Positions 49,717 through 58,139 of a stretch of 64,000 nucleotides of DNA are shown piece after piece. The notes under the pieces were generated by a model. It did not search any database. It was not told where the DNA came from and worked only from the letters and a program-made list of their open reading frames with translations. The DNA comes from a virus. The translations under genes and the position numbers were made by a program. The stretch lies in IMG/VR virus record IMGVR_UViG_3300035698_017111, positions 62,001 to 126,000 of that record; one strand, 5' to 3'. Every line of letters starts with the position of its first letter. Positions within the stretch are counted from its first letter, which is position 1.

Positions 49717-52589
49717 TTTGCTTTCCTCAAGTTAAATGATTTACTTTCAGATTCTTTTCTATACCAATTAGAATTGGCTACCTGATTTTGTTCACCCTGC
49801 ACGTAAACTTTTTTAGTAATGGTCTCAACATCTGTTTTCACACCAGTGGCAGGAATGTGTCTACTTCTGATACCAGAACCTTTCTTGGCCATAACCTTAA
49901 TATCTAAATACGGGTTACGGTAAATGCTAATAAAAACATCCTGACCATCTTCCACTGTTCTGTCACTAGACATTTTCTTGATGTCTTTATCGAAAAACCA
50001 AGATCTGTTTTTTTGATATGAATTAACTACTGTTGTTCTATTTCTATCTCTTGGGTCTTGTCTCAATACCTGCCATGTCTCTGAAAAATTAGCAGAGTTT
50101 ACTGTTTGTCCAGAATATACAGCAGATGTTAGGATCTTTTTATCACCAACAGGAAGACCGTCAACTCCAAGTTTATTTCCCTCTTCATCTTCATTAACCT
50201 CTACTATTTCTTCTCCTGATTTGAGAAGTTTACTAACCTCAACAGACGACAATGGATCTCTCTTGTTTATCATGCTACCGGCTTTATCGTTCACCGTAAG
50301 ACCAATACGACCATGAAGGATAGAAAGACCTTCAATAACGTCTTCCATACCTTCGGATGTAAGGGTTGGTTTAATAATACTTATAAAAGAATCCAACTCC
50401 TTAAGGAGAGAACTGAGAAGTTCCGATCTACTTTCTACTTGAGGTTCCACTACAGGTTCTATGGTCTCTTCTTGTGCTGTTTTAATATTGTTTTCTGAAA
50501 CTTCAGCAAAACTCACATCCATGTCATGAACATCTTCAGGTGCTTCTGGTTGTGGTGCTTGTGGAGCTTCTTGCTCTTCTGGGAAAAGCCTCTGTACGAT
50601 ACTCTTCACTCTTGTTTCAATCTCTCGTAAAGATTGAGACTCTTCTATACTTGGATTCATGCCATACTTCTTATATGGTTTTGCTTGACTAAGACCGAAC
50701 CCCTCCTTGAATAATCCCTGCAGTATGCCAACCAGCTCGTCTGCCATTTGGATTTGTTCTTCTGGAGAATCTGGTATCATTGCGATATAAGAATCTATTG
50801 CATCTGATTTTTCTTGATCTACACCAAGATTTGCTTTGATTTGCTGCACATATGCCGGGTTCTTAAGGTTTTGTACATATTGTCCAACACCCTGCATATA
50901 ATTGTCTATTGTCAACAAGTCTCTTTCATTCAGATCACCCAATTCACTTTCGAACTTAGACCAATCTGTCCAGAAACCATTTTTATTTTGTCCGGTTGGA
51001 AAACCTTGTTCGTCTACATTGAGTAGAATCTTATCTGGATCATTCCACATTGCTTCATTTAATCTATCTTGTTTTGTTTTAAGTAGATATTGAAGTTGAT
51101 TAACTGATCTGTCATGTTCAAGTCTAATGTTTTCAACTTCTGGGCTAACATCAGGATATCCTGTGTCTTTTGCGGCCGACATCGATCTTTGTGACAGAGT
51201 ATTCATTGTCTCAAGGATACTTGGAACATATCTAGAAACAACCCACCACGGGTCTTTGTCCAATCTAGCTTCTGCTTCGGCCAATTCATTACCGACATAA
51301 CTACCAAATCTTTTCTTATCCAAACCAACAAGATCGTGAATCCTATTTAAAAATTCTGCAACGACTCTTGGGTCTGAATTTCCCTGAAGGAGAGAAACCC
51401 TTGACAGTCTTTGTAGATCCTGAACAGTTTCTTGTTCTTCTGGAGTCCTAACTTTAAGTTGTTGTGCTATATCGTTTTGTTGAAACCTATGTAAGAGTTT
51501 AGTAACTGCTGGTTCTTCATTTGGGTTAGATGTATTAACGGTAGAGACACCCTCTTCGTTTGTTTTAGAAATACTTCTTCTCAAAGACATGAAAAGATCA
51601 AATGCATTTGATCCAAGTCTCTGTGCAAGCGAAGTTGGATCAAACTTTTCATCAAAAAGAGAACCATGTGCTGCCTCTACAAAGTCTTTTATTAACTGAT
51701 CTGGATCTTGTTTCTGTTTTTCTGGATTCCCACCAACAATAGAAGCGAGAAGCGTTTCTTTAGTTAGTCCATATCTCTCTAAAAATTCTTGTTGTAATCC
51801 TTCTTCTTCACCAATAAGATTTGACCAGTCTGGATCCCACTTTGCTTCATTCCAATCTGGTAATTCTTTACCAATTTCTGGAAACTCACCCAAATCTGGA
51901 ACCACAGGTGCTGGCGGGGTACTGAGAATTGATTGCAGATTATCCTGAAGGGAAACAAAGTCTTGTTCATCCAAGAATCCTGTTGGGAGAAGTCCAAGAT
52001 TAATAGTTTGTGCCGTTTGTGTGATCGTATCCCAATCAACACCAATCAAGCTACCAAACGCAACATCTAACTGTTCACCAAATCTGTCTGCTTCTGACTT
52101 ATCAAGTTCTCCATCTTTTATTTTTCTTTGTGTTATAGATCTTGCTATTCCCTCAACAGAAGAACTAATGTCAACCAATCCCATTGCTTTTGGTGTTCCA
52201 TTAGCTAGGACTCTAAATGTGAGTAGTTCATCTTGTGTAAATGGAATAGCCATACCGGACGTATTTTGTGGTTGCTCTATTGGCATTTCTGCTGGAATAG
52301 TTTCATTCATATCGACATTTTCTTGTCCAGTTTCGCTTACTTCTGGTTGAACACCAAGATATTGTGTCGATTTAATATTCATAATGCTCAAACATGCTTC
52401 TGTTGCTGTTTTTAACTGATCCAGCGAGAAATACATGTTTTTAATAAAAGCAGAATAGTCTTTTGCCCTTTCGGGTGACGTGAATGGACTATCGCCAGTA
52501 AGGTTTTGTTCAAAAGTTTTTTGATCATAGATCGATAGTTTTTCTATCCCGATTTCAGGAGAGGACACTTTTCGAATTGGAATTGCCAT
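49707..52589 (-). CDS. Very large virion-type protein with NWYRKE motif at C-terminus
   Basis: 960 residues from ATG 52589, which follows GGAGGTTCTCTA; the frame stays open 65 codons further but that part has no ribosome site. Helical, acidic, rich in Gln and Pro-linked segments such as EAPQAPQPEAPE. The C-terminal 22 residues begin with NSNWYRKES. No catalytic motif seen. Probably an internal or baseplate protein by size and position next to the head module. Confidence 0.6.
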   Translation of the reverse strand: MAIPIRKVSSPEIGIEKLSIYDQKTFEQNLTGDSPFTSPERAKDYSAFIKNMYFSLDQLKTATEACLSIMNIKSTQYLGVQPEVSETGQENVDMNETIPAEMPIEQPQNTSGMAIPFTQDELLTFRVLANGTPKAMGLVDISSSVEGIARSITQRKIKDGELDKSEADRFGEQLDVAFGSLIGVDWDTITQTAQTINLGLLPTGFLDEQDFVSLQDNLQSILSTPPAPVVPDLGEFPEIGKELPDWNEAKWDPDWSNLIGEEEGLQQEFLERYGLTKETLLASIVGGNPEKQKQDPDQLIKDFVEAAHGSLFDEKFDPTSLAQRLGSNAFDLFMSLRRSISKTNEEGVSTVNTSNPNEEPAVTKLLHRFQQNDIAQQLKVRTPEEQETVQDLQRLSRVSLLQGNSDPRVVAEFLNRIHDLVGLDKKRFGSYVGNELAEAEARLDKDPWWVVSRYVPSILETMNTLSQRSMSAAKDTGYPDVSPEVENIRLEHDRSVNQLQYLLKTKQDRLNEAMWNDPDKILLNVDEQGFPTGQNKNGFWTDWSKFESELGDLNERDLLTIDNYMQGVGQYVQNLKNPAYVQQIKANLGVDQEKSDAIDSYIAMIPDSPEEQIQMADELVGILQGLFKEGFGLSQAKPYKKYGMNPSIEESQSLREIETRVKSIVQRLFPEEQEAPQAPQPEAPEDVHDMDVSFAEVSENNIKTAQEETIEPVVEPQVESRSELLSSLLKELDSFISIIKPTLTSEGMEDVIEGLSILHGRIGLTVNDKAGSMINKRDPLSSVEVSKLLKSGEEIVEVNEDEEGNKLGVDGLPVGDKKILTSAVYSGQTVNSANFSETWQVLRQDPRDRNRTTVVNSYQKNRSWFFDKDIKKMSSDRTVEDGQDVFISIYRNPYLDIKVMAKKGSGIRSRHIPATGVKTDVETITKKVYVQGEQNQVANSNWYRKESESKSFNLRKAKCL

Positions 52590-52689
52590 TAGAGAACCTC
52601 CAGGATGCGTGGAAATACAGCCCACCTTCTTAAAAATATTCCATATCAGACACACGAATCCCTCTATTATTTTATCCAAAATAAGGACG

Positions 52690-53259
52690 TTAGTGTATGT
52701 CATAAAAAAAATCACGTAAATACTCAATTGCTCTTTTATGTCTTTTTCTGACACCTTCATGAGAAATATTAACGACCTTACCAATTTCTCGCCAAGTTTT
52801 CTCCTCAGAATACCTTAAATCAAAGATAATCCTATCTTTATCTTCAAGAGAATCCAACATAGAAGAACAATCCACTCTATCTTCCATAACATTGCTTTCT
52901 ACTGGAAGTCTCATCTCAGACAAACAAATCTTTGGCATATTCTTCTTTATTGCGGATATTATTTTAAATTTAATGTACTTTCGACAATACGAATTGAACC
53001 TATTCCCATAGTTTATGTCGAATTTATCAATACACTCAAGGAGTCCAATGACTCCATCGTGTACTAAATCGTCAACAATATTCTGCTGTAGGGATAGGTA
53101 GGGTTTTGTTATGGCTAAAACAAGTTTCAGGTGTGATTTTATTATTTTATCTCTAGCATGGAGATCGTTATTCTTTATGCCAATAAAGAGAATTTTTTCT
53201 TCTTCTTCCTCAAGATTAGGATATGAGTAGAAGTATTGAAAGGACTGGAAATCACTCAT
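52690..53259 (-). CDS. Sigma-70 family RNA polymerase sigma factor
   Basis: 189 residues leftward. Region 2 is seen in KSHLKLVLAITKPY, DDLVHDGVIGLLECIDKFD and the FNSYCRKYIKFKIISAI helix, which bind core polymerase and the -10 element. Region 4 is LEDKDRIIFDLRYSEE, TWREIGKVVNISHEGVRKRH, a helix-turn-helix for the -35 element. Its start ATG follows the IF-3 gene's TAG directly, so the two are coupled. It may direct polymerase to phage late promoters; which motif it reads is not known. Confidence 0.9.
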   Translation of the reverse strand: MSDFQSFQYFYSYPNLEEEEEKILFIGIKNNDLHARDKIIKSHLKLVLAITKPYLSLQQNIVDDLVHDGVIGLLECIDKFDINYGNRFNSYCRKYIKFKIISAIKKNMPKICLSEMRLPVESNVMEDRVDCSSMLDSLEDKDRIIFDLRYSEEKTWREIGKVVNISHEGVRKRHKRAIEYLRDFFYDIH

Positions 53260-53754
53260 CTAGTGCGTCTTGGGACATATTGTGAATGAAAGAAGCATAC
53301 TTCCCACATCCGGTTGACCCACTCCTTGAAATGGAGTTTGAATCGTCCCGAGAATTTCTTCCAATTTATTATTCAACAATATAGTTGCTGTGTTTCGTTT
53401 CTTTCTAATCGATATCTTAACCTTATGGTCTGTACTGAGGAATTTATCGATTTGTTTTACTTTGGTCTCAAGATCGTGTACACTTGTTTGTACAGTGAAC
53501 CGTGATTCTTTCAATTTAACGACTTTGTGATTGCTCTTCTTTGCGTTCTTCTTTTTTTGATATGCTTGCTTTGAATAGTCCATTAAACGACAAACAGGTA
53601 CATCATCTTCTGTCATTTGTACTAAATCAAGATTTTTCTCGGAACTTATCGACCTAGCTTGTTCTGTTGGGATTTTACCTAGATTAACACCCTCAGAATC
53701 AATGAGGAGTACTTTGTCGGCATTAATTTCACCGTTAATACGTTTCTTAGTCAT
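53260..53754 (-). CDS. infC: Translation initiation factor IF-3
   Basis: 164 residues, close to the 180 of E. coli IF-3. The N-domain opening RINGEINADKVLLIDSEG and NLDLVQM-x-x-D-VPVCRLMDYSKQAY match IF-3 closely, including the VCR-x-MDY signature. The linker is lysine-rich, and the C-domain follows with FTVQTSVHDLETKVKQIDKFL and HKVKISIRKKRNTA, the segment that binds 30S subunits. IF-3 keeps subunits apart and checks the start codon. A phage copy could bias initiation toward phage mRNAs. It is coupled to the sigma factor gene downstream. Confidence 0.9.
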   Translation of the reverse strand: MTKKRINGEINADKVLLIDSEGVNLGKIPTEQARSISSEKNLDLVQMTEDDVPVCRLMDYSKQAYQKKKNAKKSNHKVVKLKESRFTVQTSVHDLETKVKQIDKFLSTDHKVKISIRKKRNTATILLNNKLEEILGTIQTPFQGVGQPDVGSMLLSFTICPKTH

Positions 53755-53795
53755 ATCTGTTCTGAAACAACCTCCGTTAAAAAATTGAACTCAAG

Positions 53796-54236
53796 TTACT
53801 TTACTTTTTTAGGGCGGCCAGGACCTCTTTTAGCCACTGGTTTATTTTGAGATACAATAGAGGATACTCGTTTCTCTTCGGCCACCCTCGTCTGTTCTTC
53901 ATCAAAATCATGATCTGCATCTAATTCAAGATTGTTGAATGGTTGATTCCTGAAGCCATCTTCAGTCCTTAACCTTACTTCCATAAAAGAAATAAAATGA
54001 TCAATGCTACAGAAATCCAACTGTTTCTTCTCGGAAATAAAACCCTTTTGTTCTTTTAAAAAGGCTTCTTTCTTTCTAATTCCACGGATTTCATCAAGCT
54101 GTGTTTGCATTTCGAGATCGTTTAACGTTTCGCACACAAGACCATTGGGTAACCGAACGGTCTTTCCACGACTATCGTCATCTTCGTTGAAAAATGAATT
54201 GCAATGATCACATTTATAACCCTTTACGACACTCAT
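53796..54236 (-). CDS. Hypothetical protein with CxxC motif and AT-hook-like tail
   Basis: 146 residues from ATG 54236, with AAGGAGAGAGAGCAG ahead (ATG 54257 and 54269 possible). CDHCNSFFNEDD begins a zinc-ribbon-like segment that may include CSIDHF later on. The C-terminal KRGPGRPKKVK is an AT-hook, which binds the minor groove of A+T-rich DNA. First gene of the leftward virion operon, next to IF-3 and sigma factor; a DNA-binding regulatory role is inferred. Confidence 0.6.
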   Translation of the reverse strand: MSVVKGYKCDHCNSFFNEDDDSRGKTVRLPNGLVCETLNDLEMQTQLDEIRGIRKKEAFLKEQKGFISEKKQLDFCSIDHFISFMEVRLRTEDGFRNQPFNNLELDADHDFDEEQTRVAEEKRVSSIVSQNKPVAKRGPGRPKKVK

Positions 54237-54290
54237 CTGCTCTCTCTCCTTGGGGTTCATCCTAGACATATGTAAAATCCTTTAACCAAC

Positions 54291-54297
54291 CATACGA
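54291..54297 (-). promoter_or_regulatory. TCGTATG promoter-like motif before the virion operon
   Basis: Minus-strand TATCGTATGG, about 55 bases upstream of ATG 54236. The -35 region is not clear. Confidence 0.35.
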
Positions 54298-54335
54298 TAA
54301 AAACAAAGTCCACACAAGCGATAAATGTATAAAAT

Positions 54336-54677
54336 TTAGAAATCGTCAATAATTACGATTGAACGGCCATTTACAAGCAATGCAGTGTCTTCTACATGTC
54401 GGCCAGCTTTACTGAACCAATATCCCTTTGGTCTGTAACATTCAGAACAGAATGAATTTTGGTTGTAATCTAGAATTCGTTCCTGTAATGATGTGGCAAT
54501 ATTTTTGGCCAAAACGCTTATGTCGAATTCATCGACAATCTCTTCTGCAAGTGCTGATGAATCAAGGTCCTTTTTCTTGGGAGCGGCTTCTATTATCCTC
54601 TCTATATCCATGTCATTTGAGATATGACTTTCTATCTCCGACTCAATGAACTTACTCAAAGCAACGATATCTGACAT
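54336..54677 (-). CDS. Hypothetical protein
   Basis: 113 residues from ATG 54677, preceded by AAGGGGAGTGTGAAT. Acidic N-terminal two thirds with helical spacing, then a CSECYRPKGYWF cysteine pair and a strand ending in SIVIIDDF. No family recognised. Divergent from the thioredoxin gene. Confidence 0.65.
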   Translation of the reverse strand: MSDIVALSKFIESEIESHISNDMDIERIIEAAPKKKDLDSSALAEEIVDEFDISVLAKNIATSLQERILDYNQNSFCSECYRPKGYWFSKAGRHVEDTALLVNGRSIVIIDDF

Positions 54678-54729
54678 ATTCACACTCCCCTTATTCTTTT
54701 GGCTATCATACGATATTTCCATTTTGGCC

Positions 54730-54756
54730 TTGACGCTGGTTGTTTTGTCGTATAAT
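54730..54756 (+). promoter_or_regulatory. Promoter for the thioredoxin-RtcB operon
   Basis: TTGACG (54730-54735) and TATAAT (54751-54756), with a short 15-base spacer; TCGTATA overlaps the -10 box. A second TCGTATG faces left at 54707-54713, so the region is divergent. Confidence 0.6.
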
Positions 54757-54782
54757 CTACCATTAGAAAAGGGAGATTGTCT

Positions 54783-55097
54783 ATGTCAATTGAAATTGAT
54801 TCTGATGAGTTTTACGAGAAGACAGAAGAAGATGGACTTGTGATGGTTGACTGTTATACTGAATACTGTGGACCATGTAAGCAAGTCAAAAAGATTCTGC
54901 CAGAGATTGAAGAAGCCGTCGATGGATTAACAATATTGACTATTGATATTCAAGAAAACGTAAGTGTTGCACAGGAACATAATGTAATGTCTGTCCCGAC
55001 GTTTTTGATCTTCCAAGATGGTGATCTGGTTGATCGTTTTTCGACACCTCAAGACAAAGAAGGCATTGTAGAGAGACTTAATTCTTTAGTGGAGTGA
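54783..55097 (+). CDS. Thioredoxin
   Basis: 104 residues from ATG 54783 with AGGGAG 8 bases ahead. MVDCYTEYCGPCKQVKKILP carries the CGPC active site, VAQEHNVMSVPTFLIFQDG the conserved cis-Pro loop. The fold length matches bacterial thioredoxin. Phage thioredoxins act in nucleotide reduction or as polymerase partners; which applies here is not visible. Overlaps the ribosome site of the RtcB gene. Confidence 0.9.
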   Translation: MSIEIDSDEFYEKTEEDGLVMVDCYTEYCGPCKQVKKILPEIEEAVDGLTILTIDIQENVSVAQEHNVMSVPTFLIFQDGDLVDRFSTPQDKEGIVERLNSLVE

Positions 55098-55102
55098 TTG
55101 AA

Positions 55103-56251
55103 ATGTCATACAAAATACTGCAGAACATACCTGTCTGGGGCGTTGGCTTAGACGAAAACGCAATGGTACAGATACAGAGATGCCTTATCAATGGTAAGCA
55201 TGCTGCTCTAATGGCTGACCATCACCAAGGATATAGCATGCCAATCGGTGGTGTCGTTGCTTACGAGGGACTTGTATCTCCAAGCGGTGTGGGTTACGAC
55301 ATTGCTTGCGGCAACAAGGCCGTTAAGCTAGAGATGAATGCCAAGTATGCAAGAGAAAACATAAAGGCACTCACTGATTCTATTTTCAATGGCATCCCAA
55401 TGGGCAAGGGTATCTGTAACTCAAAGGTTATCGACCATGAAGTCTTCGATAATGATTTGTGGAACGAAAAACCATGCTCAGACTCACTAAAAGTAGCAAG
55501 AGAACAACTCGGCTCTCTTGGTGCTGGAAATCACTATATCGATATCTTTGTCGATGAGGAAGAATCCGTGTGGGTTGGAGTCCATTGTGGATCAAGAAAG
55601 TTTGGACACAATATTGCGACTTTCTTTTTGAGAGCTACCGGAGCAAAAGATGGTATCCATGCTTCTCCATGTCTCTTGAAAGAAGATTCCTATTTTGGGA
55701 AGATGTATATTGACTGCATGAACCTTGCGGGTGAATATGCATATGCTTCTCGTAATTGGATGTGCGATGAGATATCGAAAATTCTTGGTTCGAAAATCAC
55801 AGAAGAGGTTCACAATCACCATAACTTTGCTTGGAAGGAAAAGTTATCGGAAAAAGAATACTGGGTTGTCCGTAAGGGATCTACTCCAGCACGTCCTGGA
55901 CAGAAGTGTTTTATCGGTGGTTCTATGGGCGATATATCCGTAATTGTTGAAGGAACGGAATGCGAAGAAGCAAGACTATCAATGTATTCTGCTCCACACG
56001 GTGCTGGACGTGTCATGGGGAGAATGGAAGCACTCGGTAAGATCGCCAAGGATGGCACTGTAAAAAGAGAGCCAAAGGTCACTCAGGAAATGATGGATTC
56101 TTGGCTTAAAGATAAAAACGTATATCTACGTGGTGGGGGACGAGACGAATCGCCACATGCATACCGTCGTCTTCCAGAGGTTATCGAACAACATGATTAC
56201 CTTAAAACTCTACACACGCTAACCCCAATTGGGGTTTGTATGGCCCCTTAA
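55103..56251 (+). CDS. rtcB: RtcB-type RNA ligase
   Basis: 382 residues from ATG 55103 (GGAG overlaps the preceding stop). DHHQGYSMPIGGV, then SGVGYDIACGNKAV with the metal-binding Cys, GAGNHYIDIFVDEE, VHCGSRKFGHN, VRKGSTPARPGQ and GGSMGDISVI, and the APHGAGRVMGR segment whose His takes up GMP, all match RtcB. The family joins 2',3'-cyclic phosphate or 3'-phosphate RNA ends to 5'-OH ends, as in tRNA repair after anticodon nuclease cleavage. Shorter than E. coli RtcB (408 residues). Follows thioredoxin and is closed by a strong terminator after a 14-codon open frame (56265-56309) with AGGAGGGTGAAGAG. Confidence 0.9.
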   Translation: MSYKILQNIPVWGVGLDENAMVQIQRCLINGKHAALMADHHQGYSMPIGGVVAYEGLVSPSGVGYDIACGNKAVKLEMNAKYARENIKALTDSIFNGIPMGKGICNSKVIDHEVFDNDLWNEKPCSDSLKVAREQLGSLGAGNHYIDIFVDEEESVWVGVHCGSRKFGHNIATFFLRATGAKDGIHASPCLLKEDSYFGKMYIDCMNLAGEYAYASRNWMCDEISKILGSKITEEVHNHHNFAWKEKLSEKEYWVVRKGSTPARPGQKCFIGGSMGDISVIVEGTECEEARLSMYSAPHGAGRVMGRMEALGKIAKDGTVKREPKVTQEMMDSWLKDKNVYLRGGGRDESPHAYRRLPEVIEQHDYLKTLHTLTPIGVCMAP

Positions 56252-56418
56252 GGAGGGTGAAGAGATGATGATTGAGCTTGACTTTATGGTGGCCAATATG
56301 GCATCATAAACATGGTCGGTGTTGATCGTTTCCTGAGAAATTATATCGCATCGGCAAATGGCCTGAGGATTAACTATCCCCATTCTCAGTGGTATCGGGA
56401 CGGGAATCGGACGGCACG

Positions 56419-56483
56419 ACCCCGAAGGACAATGCTAAGGACTGCAGAAACCTAGCATTAGTCCAGAGGGGGGTATTTTTTTA
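56419..56483 (+). terminator. Strong rho-independent terminator after RtcB
   Basis: ACCCC, GGAC and AATGCTA (56419-56437) pair in order with TAGCATT, GTCC and GGGGT (56453-56474), and T7 follows. The rest of the 56252-56598 gap holds a 14-codon open frame near the RtcB end and the promoter at 56552. Confidence 0.8.
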
Positions 56484-56551
56484 TTAAAAGTATACACAAG
56501 TGTCATTTAGATACATATTGATCATATAAAATGCTTTGGCCAAAGATTAGA

Positions 56552-56580
56552 TTGACACACACTCTCAACAATGATATACG
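56552..56580 (+). promoter_or_regulatory. Sigma70-like promoter of the 56.6-59.5 kb operon
   Basis: TTGACA (56552-56557), 17-base spacer, TATACG (56575-56580), with TTTGGCCAAAG 14 bases ahead of the -35 box. Confidence 0.6.
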
Positions 56581-56598
56581 TATCTAAAGGAGATAGGC

Positions 56599-56793
56599 AT
56601 GTTGTATTTTCTTTGTGTATATTTGATAGGAATATCTGCTATAATATTCATATTGTCCATGGGCATATGGAGCTTCAAATGTTCTAGAAAAAGAGAAAAT
56701 AGATCCAAACAATTAATGGTTATGGGATTGAGAAAATTAAACAAAAAAACTAGACATAGGTTGCCAAAAAATCTCCACAAGAAAGATAAGTAA
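56599..56793 (+). CDS. Small membrane protein
   Basis: 64 residues, AAAGGAGATAGGC before the ATG. Residues 2-24 form one hydrophobic span (FLCVYLIGISAIIFILSM), followed by a very basic tail. Single-span inner-membrane protein with cytoplasmic C-terminus by the positive-inside rule. No family recognised. Confidence 0.65.
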   Translation: MLYFLCVYLIGISAIIFILSMGIWSFKCSRKRENRSKQLMVMGLRKLNKKTRHRLPKNLHKKDK

Positions 56794-56794
56794 C

Positions 56795-57151
56795 ATGACA
56801 ATCTGTACGATAGATTATGGTCTCCCGTATCTGAGTTATTTCCCGACCTACGATTCTTTAATTGTTGGATTGAGGGCAATGGAAGCTTGGATCATTTCAC
56901 AAAACAAATCAAATCTGAAGAGAGTTTTGCCAAGTGGTAAGTCTGTCAAGACACGGATCTGCTACAAAAAGATAGTGACTGTTGGTGATTGTTCTATGCA
57001 TTCGGCAGGTTGGTATCTGTTGTGGCTAAAGGGTGAAAAACCAAAAAAATCAAAAGTCATGGATATGTTTCATGATGTTGTGGAAGAAAACAAAGATGAG
57101 AACGTTAGGAAAGCTGCAAATAGTGTCAAGAAAAAGGAGATTGAATTATAA
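56795..57151 (+). CDS. Hypothetical protein
   Basis: 118 residues, ATG just after the previous TAA. Mixed fold with YPTYD-like aromatic segments (PYLSYFPTYDSLIVGL) and a lysine-rich C-terminal helix (KKPKKSK...ANSVKKKEIEL). No motif recognised. Confidence 0.6.
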   Translation: MTICTIDYGLPYLSYFPTYDSLIVGLRAMEAWIISQNKSNLKRVLPSGKSVKTRICYKKIVTVGDCSMHSAGWYLLWLKGEKPKKSKVMDMFHDVVEENKDENVRKAANSVKKKEIEL

Positions 57152-57396
57152 TGGATACCAAACATAAAAAAGTATTCTGTCGTTATTGTAAGTTCTGTTC
57201 TTGTCTGACAGTACGTGGTATCCCAATGGGTACTCCAAAATGCAAAGAAAATGGTGAGAAATGGGTTGTGGAAAAAGAAACCTATTACAGTCCTGAATCA
57301 GTTGAACAAGAAAATTATCGTAAATGTAGTGAGGTTAACAAAAACAATGATTGTGTATTGTTCAAAAGATCGTTAATAAAAATGTTTTTTGATTGA
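57151..57396 (+). CDS. Cysteine-rich small protein
   Basis: 81 residues, start overlapping the previous stop (TAATG). CRYCKFCSCL and later KCKENG, KCSEV, NNDCVLF give seven or eight cysteines, suggesting zinc or iron-sulfur binding. Such small Cys-rich proteins are common in phage early operons. No named family. Confidence 0.65.
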   Translation: MDTKHKKVFCRYCKFCSCLTVRGIPMGTPKCKENGEKWVVEKETYYSPESVEQENYRKCSEVNKNNDCVLFKRSLIKMFFD

Positions 57397-57412
57397 TCAG
57401 AGAGAATAAACA

Positions 57413-58135
57413 ATGGATGAGAAACGAGTATACGTTGATAACATTAGCTCATTTATAGAACTTGACGAAACAGAACAACCTGAAGGAACATCTGTATTGT
57501 CATTTTCTGGTGCTGAAGAATTAATAAAAGAGCTAGTGGGTAAGGTAAAAAAAGCAGAGGATGATATTTCTTTCAATAGAGATGAAATCCTTGACCTCTG
57601 TAAAGAAAACGATGGGCTGAAGGAAGACATTAACGACAGGGACGAGAAGAATACACATTTGTTGGAAGAAAATAGAAAACTGAGATCAAACACAAACTTG
57701 AAGGAAGAAATAAAAGTCTTGACAGCTGAGAGAGATAGGTATTTAATGTTGTGTGGCAGTACCGAGACACCTGCGGATGGATTTTTCAAGGCTCTTGATT
57801 TAATAAGAGAACTCTCTGTATTTCTGGAAAAAGCAACAGACAATAAAGTAGTCCGAAGCAATGTTCGTTTCGGCCGAATGGAACCAAGAGATTATTTTTA
57901 CATTGCAGACACACTTGAAAAACAACACAAATGTGATTTGGTGGATATTGACTTCTTGGAAGCAGAGAAAGCCGGTCTGGAAGACGAACTTGAGGATTTG
58001 TATTGCAAGTCGAGTGATCGTAAGTTTAAAATAAAATCACAGGGAAATGAAATAGAAGATTTAGTGGATGATTTGGCTGAACGTAACTTGAGGATAGTGC
58101 ATTTAGAAAAAAAAATTAGGAAAAAGAAAGAGTAA
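57413..58135 (+). CDS. Coiled-coil protein
   Basis: 240 residues with AGAGAGAATAAACA ahead of the ATG. Long heptad-type helices, NRDEILDLCKENDGLKED, DEKNTHLLEENRKL, then AEKAGLEDELEDLY, with acidic charge. No catalytic motif. Probably a scaffold or adaptor. Just before a nucleotidyltransferase-like gene. Confidence 0.65.
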   Translation: MDEKRVYVDNISSFIELDETEQPEGTSVLSFSGAEELIKELVGKVKKAEDDISFNRDEILDLCKENDGLKEDINDRDEKNTHLLEENRKLRSNTNLKEEIKVLTAERDRYLMLCGSTETPADGFFKALDLIRELSVFLEKATDNKVVRSNVRFGRMEPRDYFYIADTLEKQHKCDLVDIDFLEAEKAGLEDELEDLYCKSSDRKFKIKSQGNEIEDLVDDLAERNLRIVHLEKKIRKKKE

Positions 58136-58139
58136 GACC

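Noticed and set aside
56312-56455. 47-codon open frame containing a WYR triplet after RtcB
   Set aside because: No ribosome site, and its second half is the stem of a strong terminator. Most likely non-coding.
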